Assembly (NCBI GenBank): GCA_049239925.1
Contig: JBMLTO010000007.1
Coordinates: 1-12,828, forward strand
Length of the DNA: 12,828 nt
Direction: 5' to 3'
Source: Legionella_A sp049239925
Lineage (GTDB): Bacteria; Pseudomonadota; Gammaproteobacteria; Legionellales; Legionellaceae
The number at the start of each line of letters is the position of its first letter. Positions within the stretch are counted from its first letter, which is position 1. The position numbers and the translations under genes were made by a program. Of the stretch, positions 1 through 7,816 are shown one piece after another. The notes below the pieces were generated by a model. That model worked only from the letters and a program-made list of their open reading frames with translations. It had not been told where the DNA came from and made no database searches.

Positions 1-292
1 CCCATGACACAAAACATGATTTAAACGCTTCGGGATCTAAAACAGAAAATACGCGAGGGAAGGTATCTTTGCACGCAATACCATTAGAAAAAGGATCATG
101 TTTTTTTAAACGATCAATTTTTGATTCGCCAAATAATACAAAATCTCGCCAGCTCTCAGCGCCACAAATACTGCCACACAAAACCACAAATAAAATCTCT
201 ATGAGTGGGTACAATTTTTTTCTGGAAATTCGTGGATCGGGTCATTTAGAAAAATAAACATCAAATCCTATGTGTCCAATCTCATGCATCAT
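1..292 (-). pseudogene. ISAs1-family transposase, N-terminal part (broken; continues past window start)
   Basis: Reading the minus strand from ATG at 290-292 gives an opening MMHEIGHIG, then PDPRISRKK, GAESWRDF, a SNGIACKDTF stretch and LDPEAFKSCFVSW at the window edge. This is the N-terminal region of ISAs1 (H-repeat-associated) DDE transposases, which cut and paste their own IS. A purine-rich ribosome binding site (AGAGGTGG) sits just before the start. An in-frame TGA at 242-244 interrupts the frame directly before PDPRI, so the gene is not functional as read. The frame runs off position 1 and matches in phase the other transposase piece at 12330-12828, with which it shares 17 bases. No terminal inverted repeat of the IS could be identified in the bases after 292. 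Confidence 0.8.
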
Positions 293-523
293 GCCACCTC
301 TTTAAAATTTGAGTGACATTTGATCTTATTTCTAACTATTCGTCAAATTAATCCGAGGGTTAATAACCCTATTGTTGGGGTAAGGCCCAAATTGAAACAG
401 ATTGATTGAATTTTAATGCGGCGGCCGTGGTAAATTATTCTCTATCCCTGGAAGCTATTGTCTAGAGCTGATATGCTGCCTAGCTATAAAGCCAAGGAGG
501 GGTATGGGATAGTATCTACTAGA
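293..523. other. Intergenic stretch between IS remnant and photolyase gene
   Basis: No reading frame here resembles a protein. The only clear structure is a perfect palindrome with an odd centre at 356-370 (AGGGTTAATAACCCT), able to form a 6-bp hairpin. It could be part of the IS end or an unrelated terminator-like element. No U-tract follows it. Confidence 0.5.
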
Positions 524-555
524 TGGTCATTGTTTGACATTATTTACGATGACCA
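524..555 (+). promoter_or_regulatory. Inverted repeat around a -35-like TTGACA upstream of the photolyase gene
   Basis: Arms TGGTCATTGT (524-533) and ACGATGACCA (546-555) are complementary except for one position and flank a 12-base centre that begins with a consensus TTGACA (534-539). The site ends 51 bases before the chosen photolyase start. The position fits an operator over a promoter, but no convincing -10 hexamer is found 16-18 bases downstream, so the promoter role is inferred. Confidence 0.35.
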
Positions 556-606
556 ATGGCAGAATACCTGATTTTCTTTATGCTTGGTATTTATTTAGGA
601 TTTATG

Positions 607-2145
607 ATGACCAAATTATGTTTTATCCTGGGTGACCAGCTCAGCGAGTCTATTTCTTCACTGTCTGCTATTGAGCGAAACAAAGATATAGTCTTTTTAT
701 GTGAAGTGATGGCTGAAGCAACCTACGTTCCTCATCATCCTAAAAAAATTGCTTTCATATTCTCTGCCATGCGTCATTTTGCAACGCATTTAACCGAGCT
801 AGGCTACCGAGTTCGTTACAGCAAATTTGATGATGTAAATAATCTTGGTCATTTTGAGCAAGAACTGTTGCGAGTCATCCATGAGGAGCATTGTACAGAG
901 GTTCACGTGACTCATCCAGGGGAGTGGCGAGTATTCGAGCTGTTAACCCGATTGCGTACTCAATTATTTATTCCATTATATCTTCATGATAATCAGCACT
1001 TTTTATGTACGCTTACTGAGTTTGCTAACTGGGCAAAGAATAAAAAATCATTGCGTATGGAATATTTTTATAGAATGATGCGGCAAAAACATGCTGTTTT
1101 AGTTGATAATCATAATAAGCCTATCGGAGGGATTTGGAATTTTGATATCCAAAATCGAAAAAATGCTAATCATATAAAAGAATTTCCAAAACGCATACTC
1201 CATCCTACGGATGAAATTACAGCTGAAGTTCTAGCCCTGGTCGGTCGACATTTTTCACACCATTTTGGTGATTTGGAACCGTTTAATTTTGCTGTAACAC
1301 GTGAGCAGGCTCTGCTAGAGGTTGATTACTTTATGGAGCACTGCTTGCCCAATTTTGGTGATTACCAAGATGCTATGTGTTCTGATGAAGTGAATTTATA
1401 CCATTCTAAACTGTCATTTTACTTGAATGCGGGTCTTTTGCTTCCCTTGGAAATTTGCAGGAAGGCAGAGCATGCCTATGAAACAAAAAAAGCCCCATTA
1501 AATTGTGTTGAAGGGTTTATTCGCCAAATTTTAGGATGGCGTGAATATGTTCGTGGCATTTATTGGCTATTTATGCCTGACTATAAAAATAAGAATTTCT
1601 TCAATGCGGATCGTCGATTACCAGGGTTATTTTGGGGGAAGCCAACACAGATGTTTTGTGTGAGCAATGTCGTATCACAGACCAAGACAGAGGCATATTC
1701 ACACCATATTCAACGGTTAATGATTACTGGAAATTTTGCATTATTGGCTGGTCTTGATCCTACACAAGTTTGTGAATGGTATTTAGCAGTCTATGCAGAT
1801 GCCTATGAATGGGTAGAATTACCCAATACTCTTGGTATGGCTTTGTATGCGGATGGTGGAACTATGGCTAGTAAGCCTTATGCGGCAAGTGGTAAATATA
1901 TTCAAAAAATGAGTAATTTTTGCAAATCATGTCATTATAATCCCAATGAAGTCATCGGTGATCAGGCCTGTCCGTTTAACTCTTTGTATTGGCATTTTTT
2001 AGATCGAAATCATAATAAGCTGCAATCTAATAGCCGTTTGCATTATGCTTATCTTAATTGGAAAAAAATGGATCCAGAAAAAAAGGCTGTTATCATCAGT
2101 AAAGCTCAACAAGTACTGATAGCTCTAGATAACGAGAGTTTATAA
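607..2145 (+). CDS. Iron-sulfur bacterial photolyase/cryptochrome (FeS-BCP, CryB/PhrB class)
   Basis: A 512-residue flavoprotein of the FeS-BCP (CryB/PhrB) class. Members bind FAD, a lumazine-type antenna and a [4Fe-4S] cluster, and repair (6-4) photoproducts or sense light. The start is set at ATG 607: AGGA (597-600) lies 6 bases upstream, and residues 2-12 (MTKLCFILGDQ) match the usual family N-terminus. An ATG at 556 would add 17 hydrophobic residues and has no ribosome binding site. The four cluster cysteines are present at 351, 439, 442 and 455 (GKPTQMFC; FCKSC; DQACPF). Their spacing equals that recalled for Rhodobacter sphaeroides CryB (346/434/437/450). The FAD-pocket region AYSHHIQRLMITGNFALLAG is intact, as is EWVELPNTLGMALYADGG. 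It is a single gene convergent with the LysR gene, 38 bases apart. Repair versus signalling cannot be told from sequence alone. Confidence 0.93.
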   Translation: MTKLCFILGDQLSESISSLSAIERNKDIVFLCEVMAEATYVPHHPKKIAFIFSAMRHFATHLTELGYRVRYSKFDDVNNLGHFEQELLRVIHEEHCTEVHVTHPGEWRVFELLTRLRTQLFIPLYLHDNQHFLCTLTEFANWAKNKKSLRMEYFYRMMRQKHAVLVDNHNKPIGGIWNFDIQNRKNANHIKEFPKRILHPTDEITAEVLALVGRHFSHHFGDLEPFNFAVTREQALLEVDYFMEHCLPNFGDYQDAMCSDEVNLYHSKLSFYLNAGLLLPLEICRKAEHAYETKKAPLNCVEGFIRQILGWREYVRGIYWLFMPDYKNKNFFNADRRLPGLFWGKPTQMFCVSNVVSQTKTEAYSHHIQRLMITGNFALLAGLDPTQVCEWYLAVYADAYEWVELPNTLGMALYADGGTMASKPYAASGKYIQKMSNFCKSCHYNPNEVIGDQACPFNSLYWHFLDRNHNKLQSNSRLHYAYLNWKKMDPEKKAVIISKAQQVLIALDNESL

Positions 2146-2183
2146 CTACGATACTTGGTTCTTTTATGAAAAAATCTCATGGT

Positions 2184-3035
2184 TTATAGCTTTAATTTAT
2201 TCATGATAAAAAACTCCAGAGAGTTGATTGCTTTGTTATCTGTTTGTTTTTTCATGAGTGAAACATGGATTTTTTTTAAAGAGGGTAGAAAATGATCATC
2301 TAGTCTATCTAGATAGCTGGGGATCATGCTCCGTTGTATGGCTGTAATCCCTAGTCCTGCGCGTACCGCTGCCATTTTACCCGCGTAACTAGGACTGCTG
2401 AATGCTAAGCGCCATTTCAATCCCTGTTGGTTCAGTGATTCGATGACATCAACACGATAGACACAAGGATTAGGTGACAGAATTAATGGAATAATTTTTT
2501 CCTCATGTAACGTAGGTAAAAGATCTTTTTTACCGATCCATTGAACCGGTTCGCTCCATACATTGACTGTTCCGCCCAGTTCTCTTTGTTGATTGGTTTT
2601 TACCAAAATCAAATCGAATTCTTCGTCTTCAAAACGCTGAATTAAATTCATGGTCAGATCGCATTCGACATTGAGCATGATGCGGGGATGTAGTCTTGAA
2701 AATTCTACCAAAATATCTGATAACATCATTGCTGCAAAATCTTCAGGTAAACCGAAACGCAGTTTTCCTTGCAGCTCAGGAGCTTTGAATCGATCCAGGG
2801 ACTCACAATGTAGTTCGTATATTCGCTTGGCGTAACCTAAAAAAATTTCCCCATCGGGCGTTAATGATAATTCTTTGCCCCGTATAATCAGTTGTTTGCC
2901 AACGATATTTTCGAGCTTAGCAATCTGTTGGCTGATCGCCGATTGAGTTCGACCCACCCGCAACGCCGCTTTTGTGAAGCTAAGTGTTTCGGCCAAGGTG
3001 AGGAAGCATTGTAAGGTAATCGTATCTAGTGACAT
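2184..3035 (-). CDS. LysR-type transcriptional regulator, divergent from dabBA
   Basis: A 283-residue LysR-family regulator. Residues 4-63 form the winged helix-turn-helix (SFTKAALRVGRTQSAISQQI, then LTPDG at the wing). Residues from about 90 to the end form the two-lobed effector-binding domain (KLRFGLPEDFAA, LILVKTNQ, AVRAGLGITAI). The start ATG (3033-3035) is preceded by AAGAGA. The gene is read away from dabB across a 101-base gap holding a 19-bp inverted repeat of the LysR-box type. Divergent LysR genes usually control their neighbour and themselves, so this is probably the regulator of the inorganic carbon uptake operon. The effector is unknown; in CbbR/CmpR-type relatives it is a metabolite of carbon fixation. 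The link to carbon supply is inference from position. Confidence 0.9.
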   Translation of the reverse strand: MSLDTITLQCFLTLAETLSFTKAALRVGRTQSAISQQIAKLENIVGKQLIIRGKELSLTPDGEIFLGYAKRIYELHCESLDRFKAPELQGKLRFGLPEDFAAMMLSDILVEFSRLHPRIMLNVECDLTMNLIQRFEDEEFDLILVKTNQQRELGGTVNVWSEPVQWIGKKDLLPTLHEEKIIPLILSPNPCVYRVDVIESLNQQGLKWRLAFSSPSYAGKMAAVRAGLGITAIQRSMIPSYLDRLDDHFLPSLKKIHVSLMKKQTDNKAINSLEFFIMNKLKL

Positions 3036-3042
3036 TAGAATC

Positions 3043-3061
3043 TCTTATTAACATTATAAGA
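3043..3061. promoter_or_regulatory. LysR-box-like inverted repeat in the lysR-dabB gap
   Basis: Perfect 6-bp arms TCTTAT (3043-3048) and ATAAGA (3056-3061) are separated by 7 bases, and the site contains the T-N11-A pattern (T3046, A3058) typical of LysR binding sites. It lies 8 bases from the LysR start codon and 75 bases before dabB, as expected for a site giving both autorepression and activation of the divergent operon. A direct repeat ATTTCTAAT at 3086-3094 and 3117-3125 in the same gap may be a second recognition element. Confidence 0.5.
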
Positions 3062-3136
3062 ATTTTTAATTTTATTTATATCACTATTTCTAATATATTT
3101 CAAATTACCAAACATAATTTCTAATGGAGATATCAG

Positions 3137-4651
3137 GTGACTCTAATTCTTTTGTTGTTGATTTGTCTAAGCCTGGCTTGCCCAATACTTGCAATATTGT
3201 CGGGTTTTTGGATTGAAAAACCAACGATGGCTGCAGCGTATGCAGGCTATTGTATTGGCATTGGGCTGCTAAGTTCGTTGGTGATGCTGGGCTATGTATC
3301 GTTTTTACAGGTATCCAAAGAAAATCAGTTACTTAGCATCAATGGATTGAATGCATTGCTCACGAGCTTGGTGTTATTAGTGAGCTTCATTGTTCATCGT
3401 TTTTCTATTCGATATATGTACGGGGACAAATATTATCGACAGTTTTTTATTTTATTATCATTGCTAACATTTGCTTTATTGATGATGGTCACTACCAATC
3501 ATTTATTGTTATTTGCTGTTGCGTGGTGCTCAGCTGATACGATTCTTATCAGGCTAATGACGCATAAAAAAGAATGGGTTGCATCACGAGAGTCAGGAAT
3601 CATTGCCGCTTATAGCTTAGGCTTAGGTTGTACTTGCTTGATCTTGATGTCAGCCCTGCTCTTTATTGATGGGGCAACCACCAATCTTTCAATGTTAATG
3701 CAGCAAGCAAGCACTAGTAATTCCATTTCTTTTTCGATTGCTAGTGGGCTGCTGGTCATTACAATCTTAGCGCAATCAGGTTTATTTCCCTTTCATCAAT
3801 GGTTGCTCAGTTCTTTAAATTCGCCAACTCCTGTGTCTGCAATAATGCATGGAGGTTTAATCAATGGAGGTGGATTATTATTGGTTAAATTTTCACCGCT
3901 TTTTGTTTGTCATAAACAATGGCTAATTGTATTATTTTTAATGGGTTCATTATCTGCATTATTAGGAACTATTTGGAAATTAATGCAACATGATGTCAAA
4001 AAAATGCTAGCTTGTTCTACGATGGCACAAATGGGCTTTATGCTAATGCAATGTGGGCTTGGGTTATTTTCTTCGGCGATAGCCCATATTTGCTGGCATG
4101 GTTTATTTAAGGCCTATTTGTTTTTAACGTCAGGTTCAGCTGTAACCCAAAAAAAACCAAGAATAGCATCTAATCAGTATACCTTACTCTCGTTATTAAT
4201 GGCTCCCATAGGTGGGTTATGCGCCATGGCTTCATTTTCAGTTATTACTGACTATTCACTGATGTCATTCGATGCGAATACCTTTGTTTTAGCGTTTGTT
4301 TTTATTACGGGAACACAGCTTCTTCTAACATCGATGGGCCGTAGTCAACATAAACTAGCATGCTTAGCCAGTTTATTGTTAGCTGCATTTTTAGGCTTTA
4401 TTTATGGTGGCAGTGTTCATTTGATTGAAAAGTTATTGTTGCCTTCATTATCCAATTTTAGTCAATCCCTAGGGGTTATTCATGGATTGATTCTGTTTTT
4501 ATTTGCTGTTTTTTGGTTGTTATTCAATGTAGGTGGTTATGAAAAAATTGCGCAATCAAAGTTTGGCTGCTGGTTATATATAAATTTGTTCAATGCTAGC
4601 CTGCCAGCAAAGAAAACAGTGACTTCGCTTCGAACCGACTATAACTATTAA
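3137..4651 (+). CDS. dabB: DabB: NuoL/ND5-like membrane subunit of inorganic carbon transporter
   Basis: A 504-residue polytopic inner-membrane protein of the proton-conducting NuoL/ND5 family. The start is GTG at 3137 with GGAG (3126-3129) 7 bases upstream. The antiporter signature is clear: SGLFPFHQWL (214-223), PTPVSAIMHGGLINGGG (230-246), DVKKMLACSTMAQMG (286-300) and HGLFKA (321-326). Complex I genes are absent and the next gene is dabA, so it is assigned as DabB. In DAB complexes this subunit is thought to couple cation flow to CO2 hydration by DabA. Two residues used for proton transfer in NuoL appear replaced: Cys131 stands where the Glu of the GWE motif is expected, and Gln213 where the Lys of TM7 is expected. 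I believe this is typical of DabB. It lies 21 bases upstream of dabA, certainly in the same operon. Confidence 0.9.
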   Translation: MTLILLLLICLSLACPILAILSGFWIEKPTMAAAYAGYCIGIGLLSSLVMLGYVSFLQVSKENQLLSINGLNALLTSLVLLVSFIVHRFSIRYMYGDKYYRQFFILLSLLTFALLMMVTTNHLLLFAVAWCSADTILIRLMTHKKEWVASRESGIIAAYSLGLGCTCLILMSALLFIDGATTNLSMLMQQASTSNSISFSIASGLLVITILAQSGLFPFHQWLLSSLNSPTPVSAIMHGGLINGGGLLLVKFSPLFVCHKQWLIVLFLMGSLSALLGTIWKLMQHDVKKMLACSTMAQMGFMLMQCGLGLFSSAIAHICWHGLFKAYLFLTSGSAVTQKKPRIASNQYTLLSLLMAPIGGLCAMASFSVITDYSLMSFDANTFVLAFVFITGTQLLLTSMGRSQHKLACLASLLLAAFLGFIYGGSVHLIEKLLLPSLSNFSQSLGVIHGLILFLFAVFWLLFNVGGYEKIAQSKFGCWLYINLFNASLPAKKTVTSLRTDYNY

Positions 4652-4672
4652 ATCATTAAAGGGAGTATGTCT

Positions 4673-6946
4673 ATGACTACTGTAAAAGCTTATCCTGAGC
4701 AGCGTGCCTCTAAAAAGTTTACTAACACTTGTTTGCAAGCAAAAAATCAAGATCTTCAAATACAAGCTATGCTGCACAATGCTGCGAAACGAATTGCACC
4801 TGTATGGCCGATTGATACATTCATCGCCTGTAATCCGTTACAGGGATTTGAAAGTTCTCATTTCGAAGATGCCTTACGATTGGGTTATGTTAAACAGCAA
4901 GGTCAGATTTATAGTCTCGGTTTAAAGGAAGTGAATTACCAGATGATAAAATGGTGTACTTCTTTTTTTGATACAGAAGAAAGTAGTTTCACTATGCCTT
5001 ACGCTGATAAAAGCATCTACTTTAGATTTTTAAAATTAGCACCCCATGATAGGCAATTATTAAAAAATACAAATGCGCGACAATTTTTAGAGCGGTTACC
5101 TTCTTCGGCAGAAGATGCCATTGCATTATGTTTATCAATGTTGCAGGTATTGCCTGGGCAAGAGGAGCCATTTATTGAACAAACATTGGCTTATCTTCCA
5201 GGTTGGTCTGGGTTTGTGAAGTGGAAGGCTGAATGGGACAACTCGGTGACACATAGTGATAATCGAGTGACGATTGCGGAATTTGTTGCCATTCGTTTGA
5301 TATTGACTTGCATACTCTGGCCTGATGCTGCAAAGGAAAAAAAATATACCCAAGATGCTTCTGACGTCAAAAACATAATGACTCTTTTAGAGCATAAAGA
5401 AACATCTTATAAAGAAACATTATTAAATGCGATATTACCAGAGATTAAGCATAGAGAGTTAAACAGTATTCGCAGGCATGCTCAATTAGTTTTTTGTATT
5501 GATGTTCGTTCGGAGCCGTATAGGCGAGCAATTGAATCGATGGGTAATTATGAAACCTTTGGCTTTGCTGGATTTTTTGGCCTTCCTATTCGGGTTGAGG
5601 AGTTGGGTGCAAATAAAAGTAAAGCATGTTGTCCTGTTTTATTAAAACCTAAATATTCAATCCAAGAGACTATTGCCACTAGCGATACAGCCGTTGTCAA
5701 ACGCTATTCACAAGGCAGAGCGATAAAAAATACAGTTAAATATTTCTATCAGAAATTAAAATATAATTTTTCTACCCCTTTCATCTTGGTTGAAGCGCTT
5801 GGATTTTTCTATGGTTTGCTCATGAGCTTAAAATCGATATCACCAACCTTTAGTAGTCGATTAAGTGCAACAATGAACGGCTGGTTACTTCCCAGTACGC
5901 CAACCAAGTTAAATTACGAGTTGAGTAAAATTAATGTCGATCAAGGGTTATCGTTAAACGAGCAAATTAGTTACGCAGAAACAGTACTCTGTTTAATGGG
6001 ATTAACGTCTGGATTTGCAAAGTTAGTTGTTTTGTGTGGTCATGGCAGTACTACTGAAAATAATCCGTATGCCTCTGCGTTGGATTGCGGGGCTTGTGGA
6101 GGAAACCATGGTGGTATTAATGCACGATTATTGGCTTCTATATTGAATAAACCCGAGGTTCGCCAAGGCTTAGAAGACGTGGGTATCCATATACCTCTCG
6201 ATACAGTTTTTTATGGTGCTTTACATAACACGACGACAGATGCAGTGAAATTATTTACTCATGATGGTCAACAGTCTATTTATAGAGAACTTTTATTACA
6301 ACTGGAATCTGATTTAGAGAAAGCAACGGCTGTTACCAATCATGAACGTGGTGCAACATTTAATAGCGAAAATCCATTAAAAGAAGTGATTAAAAGAAGT
6401 TTGGATTGGTCGGAGACAAGACCTGAGTGGGGATTAGCTCGTAATGCTGCATTTATTGTTGCTCCCCGCAATTTGACCAAAAATATCAATCTCGATGGCC
6501 GTTGTTTTTTGCATTCCTACCGTTATGAACAAGATCCGGATGGTACCTTACTGGAAACAATTTTGACTGCGCCAATGGTTGTTGCCCAATGGATAAACAC
6601 GCAATATCTTTTTTCTACGCTGAATAATATTGCCTTTGGCAGTGGTAGTAAAATTACTCATAATGTAGTTGGTAAAATTGGAATTATGCAAGGAAATAGT
6701 AGTGATTTGATGCATGGACTACCGTTACAGTCAGTGATGAGTTCAGATGAACAGCGATATCATGAACCACAACGTCTATTGACCATAATTTATGGATCTA
6801 AAGAAACAATTCATAAAGTCATTCAAAAGCATTCGATCTTAAAAACACTGGTTTTTAATCAATGGGTCCATGTATTAGTTATTGATTGTCTTGATCAAAT
6901 ACCTTATCAAATGAATCAATCTGGTGAATGGGTTGCTGTTGCATAA
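4673..6946 (+). CDS. dabA: DabA (DUF2309/UPF0753): carbonic-anhydrase-like subunit of inorganic carbon transporter
   Basis: A 757-residue protein of the DabA (DUF2309) family, a peripheral zinc protein that with DabB takes up inorganic carbon by one-way CO2 hydration at the inner membrane. The start is ATG 4673, because GGGAG (4661-4665) is 7 bases upstream; ATG 4667 is too close to it. The four residues equivalent to the zinc/active site of Halothiobacillus DabA (Cys351, Asp353, His524, Cys539) are all visible: Cys275 and Asp277 in LVFCIDVRSE, His457 in LCGHGS, and Cys472 in ALDCGACGG. The His-to-Cys spacing of 15 is as in the reference. The N-terminal motif WPIDTFIACNPLQG and the C-terminal GKIGIMQGNSSDLMHGLP are also typical. 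Length and motifs suggest an intact, active subunit. Confidence 0.95.
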   Translation: MTTVKAYPEQRASKKFTNTCLQAKNQDLQIQAMLHNAAKRIAPVWPIDTFIACNPLQGFESSHFEDALRLGYVKQQGQIYSLGLKEVNYQMIKWCTSFFDTEESSFTMPYADKSIYFRFLKLAPHDRQLLKNTNARQFLERLPSSAEDAIALCLSMLQVLPGQEEPFIEQTLAYLPGWSGFVKWKAEWDNSVTHSDNRVTIAEFVAIRLILTCILWPDAAKEKKYTQDASDVKNIMTLLEHKETSYKETLLNAILPEIKHRELNSIRRHAQLVFCIDVRSEPYRRAIESMGNYETFGFAGFFGLPIRVEELGANKSKACCPVLLKPKYSIQETIATSDTAVVKRYSQGRAIKNTVKYFYQKLKYNFSTPFILVEALGFFYGLLMSLKSISPTFSSRLSATMNGWLLPSTPTKLNYELSKINVDQGLSLNEQISYAETVLCLMGLTSGFAKLVVLCGHGSTTENNPYASALDCGACGGNHGGINARLLASILNKPEVRQGLEDVGIHIPLDTVFYGALHNTTTDAVKLFTHDGQQSIYRELLLQLESDLEKATAVTNHERGATFNSENPLKEVIKRSLDWSETRPEWGLARNAAFIVAPRNLTKNINLDGRCFLHSYRYEQDPDGTLLETILTAPMVVAQWINTQYLFSTLNNIAFGSGSKITHNVVGKIGIMQGNSSDLMHGLPLQSVMSSDEQRYHEPQRLLTIIYGSKETIHKVIQKHSILKTLVFNQWVHVLVIDCLDQIPYQMNQSGEWVAVA

Positions 6947-6964
6947 TATTTAGGAGATAACATC

Positions 6965-7330
6965 ATGAACGTTATTAAAGTACAAGAAAGAAAAGAAGCG
7001 GTCATTCATTTACATCCGATGAAGAAAATAGAAATAATTGTAGTTGGGGAGCAAGAAGAGTTTGTCGCTTCCATGCTAGATAAAGCCTCTGTCAGTGGAT
7101 TTACTTTGATAAGAAATATTTGTGGTAAAGGTCATCATGGATTTCACGAAGGTAGATTAAGATTTAACGAGAAGTCCTCGTTAGTTTTATTCATTGCAGT
7201 CGCTTCAGAAGAGGTCATTTCTACAATTGCATTAGGCATGAAAACTTTGTTTCAGAATGAGTCAGGAGTGCTTTTTGTTTCTGATGTTTCGGTAGCTAGA
7301 TTAGATTATTTTAATGCTACAAGCCCCTGA
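6965..7330 (+). CDS. PII-like signalling protein of the dab operon
   Basis: A 121-residue protein with a PII-type ferredoxin-like fold. Strand 1 is KKIEIIVVGE (20-29). The T-loop region is around CGKGHHGFHEGRLRF (53-67). The last core strands are around GVLFVSDVSVARLDYF (101-116), resembling the FV..V..A pattern of GlnB. The start is ATG 6965 with AGGAG (6952-6956) 8 bases upstream, which leaves an 18-residue N-terminal extension before the fold. The GlnB uridylylation tyrosine of the T-loop is not seen. It sits 18 bases after dabA, so it is co-transcribed. PII-like proteins next to dab or carboxysome genes (for example CPII of Thiomonas) bind adenine nucleotides and bicarbonate. A role in gating the DAB complex is inferred from that and from the operon. 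Confidence 0.75.
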   Translation: MNVIKVQERKEAVIHLHPMKKIEIIVVGEQEEFVASMLDKASVSGFTLIRNICGKGHHGFHEGRLRFNEKSSLVLFIAVASEEVISTIALGMKTLFQNESGVLFVSDVSVARLDYFNATSP

Positions 7331-7347
7331 TCTTAATCATTTCTTCT

Positions 7348-7392
7348 TAATCCGTTCGCTTTATGTGACCTACATTCCATGCGAACGGATTA
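7348..7392. terminator. Long stem-loop between the dab operon and the convergent toxin gene
   Basis: TAATCCGTTCGC (7348-7359) and GCGAACGGATTA (7381-7392) form a perfect 12-bp stem around a 21-base loop, 17 bases after the PII-like stop codon and 85 bases from the end of the toxin gene on the other strand. There is only a weak U-rich run after it on either strand. It may act as a bidirectional terminator or mRNA end-protecting hairpin. The rest of 7331-7477 shows nothing else. Confidence 0.45.
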
Positions 7393-7477
7393 GATTAAAA
7401 TTGATCTTCTTTATAACGCTTTTTTGTACTCAATTTTTTTACTCACGCTTGAGTGGAATATGCACAGTATTTACAAA

Positions 7478-7816
7478 CTATTTTTGAAAGATGATGGATA
7501 AAAGATCCAATACCTTACTTTGAGCTTCTTTTTCAATAACACCTAATTTTTTGACTATACGGTTGCGATCGATTGACCTCAGCTGATCAAGCGCAATCTG
7601 TCCTTTTTTATCTTTAAATTCTGTTAATATTCTAGTTGGAAAGTTGTCTTTAATGGTGCTAGTCATCGGTGCAATAATGACTGTATTCAATCGGCTCAAA
7701 TTCATTGAGTCCGGTGAAATAATTAATGCTGGGCGTGTTTTTTTTATTTCAGAACCAATTGTAGGATCTAGGTTCACTAAAAAAACGTCAAACCTCTTTA
7801 TGGTTACCACGTCCAT
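7478..7816 (-). CDS. mazF: MazF/PemK-family mRNA interferase toxin
   Basis: A 112-residue MazF/PemK toxin, an endoribonuclease that cuts mRNA at short sequences when freed from its antitoxin. The N-terminus KRFDVFLVNLDPTIGSEI is followed by KKTRPALIIS with Arg28, and by VIIAPMTST with Thr52. These match the catalytic Arg and Thr region of Escherichia coli MazF. QIALDQLRSIDRNRI is the conserved third motif, and the length is normal. The ATG at 7814-7816 overlaps the end of the antitoxin gene by 13 bases, which couples translation. It is convergent with the dab operon. The gene looks intact. The cut sequence cannot be predicted from the protein. Confidence 0.9.
   Translation of the reverse strand: MDVVTIKRFDVFLVNLDPTIGSEIKKTRPALIISPDSMNLSRLNTVIIAPMTSTIKDNFPTRILTEFKDKKGQIALDQLRSIDRNRIVKKLGVIEKEAQSKVLDLLSIIFQK

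Noticed and set aside
242..244. TGA read as tryptophan (alternative code)
   Set aside because: Other genes use TGG for Trp, and the PII-like gene ends at TGA in the normal family position; the family does not have Trp at either TGA site as far as I can recall.
69..257. Plus-strand frame of 62 codons
   Set aside because: It is the antisense shadow of the ISAs1-type transposase frame, whose motifs are clear on the other strand; it has no ribosome binding site.
556..606. Hydrophobic 17-residue N-terminal extension of the photolyase as a signal or membrane anchor
   Set aside because: No ribosome binding site before 556, the stretch overlaps the inverted repeat region, and family proteins begin at the MTKLCFILGDQ position, which has AGGA at good spacing.
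4574..4777. Minus-strand frame spanning the dabB-dabA junction
   Set aside because: Lies over the ribosome binding site and ends of two well-supported genes, and its translation has no recognisable features.
5135..5376. Minus-strand frames inside dabA
   Set aside because: Overlapping shadows of a strongly conserved gene, with no family features of their own.
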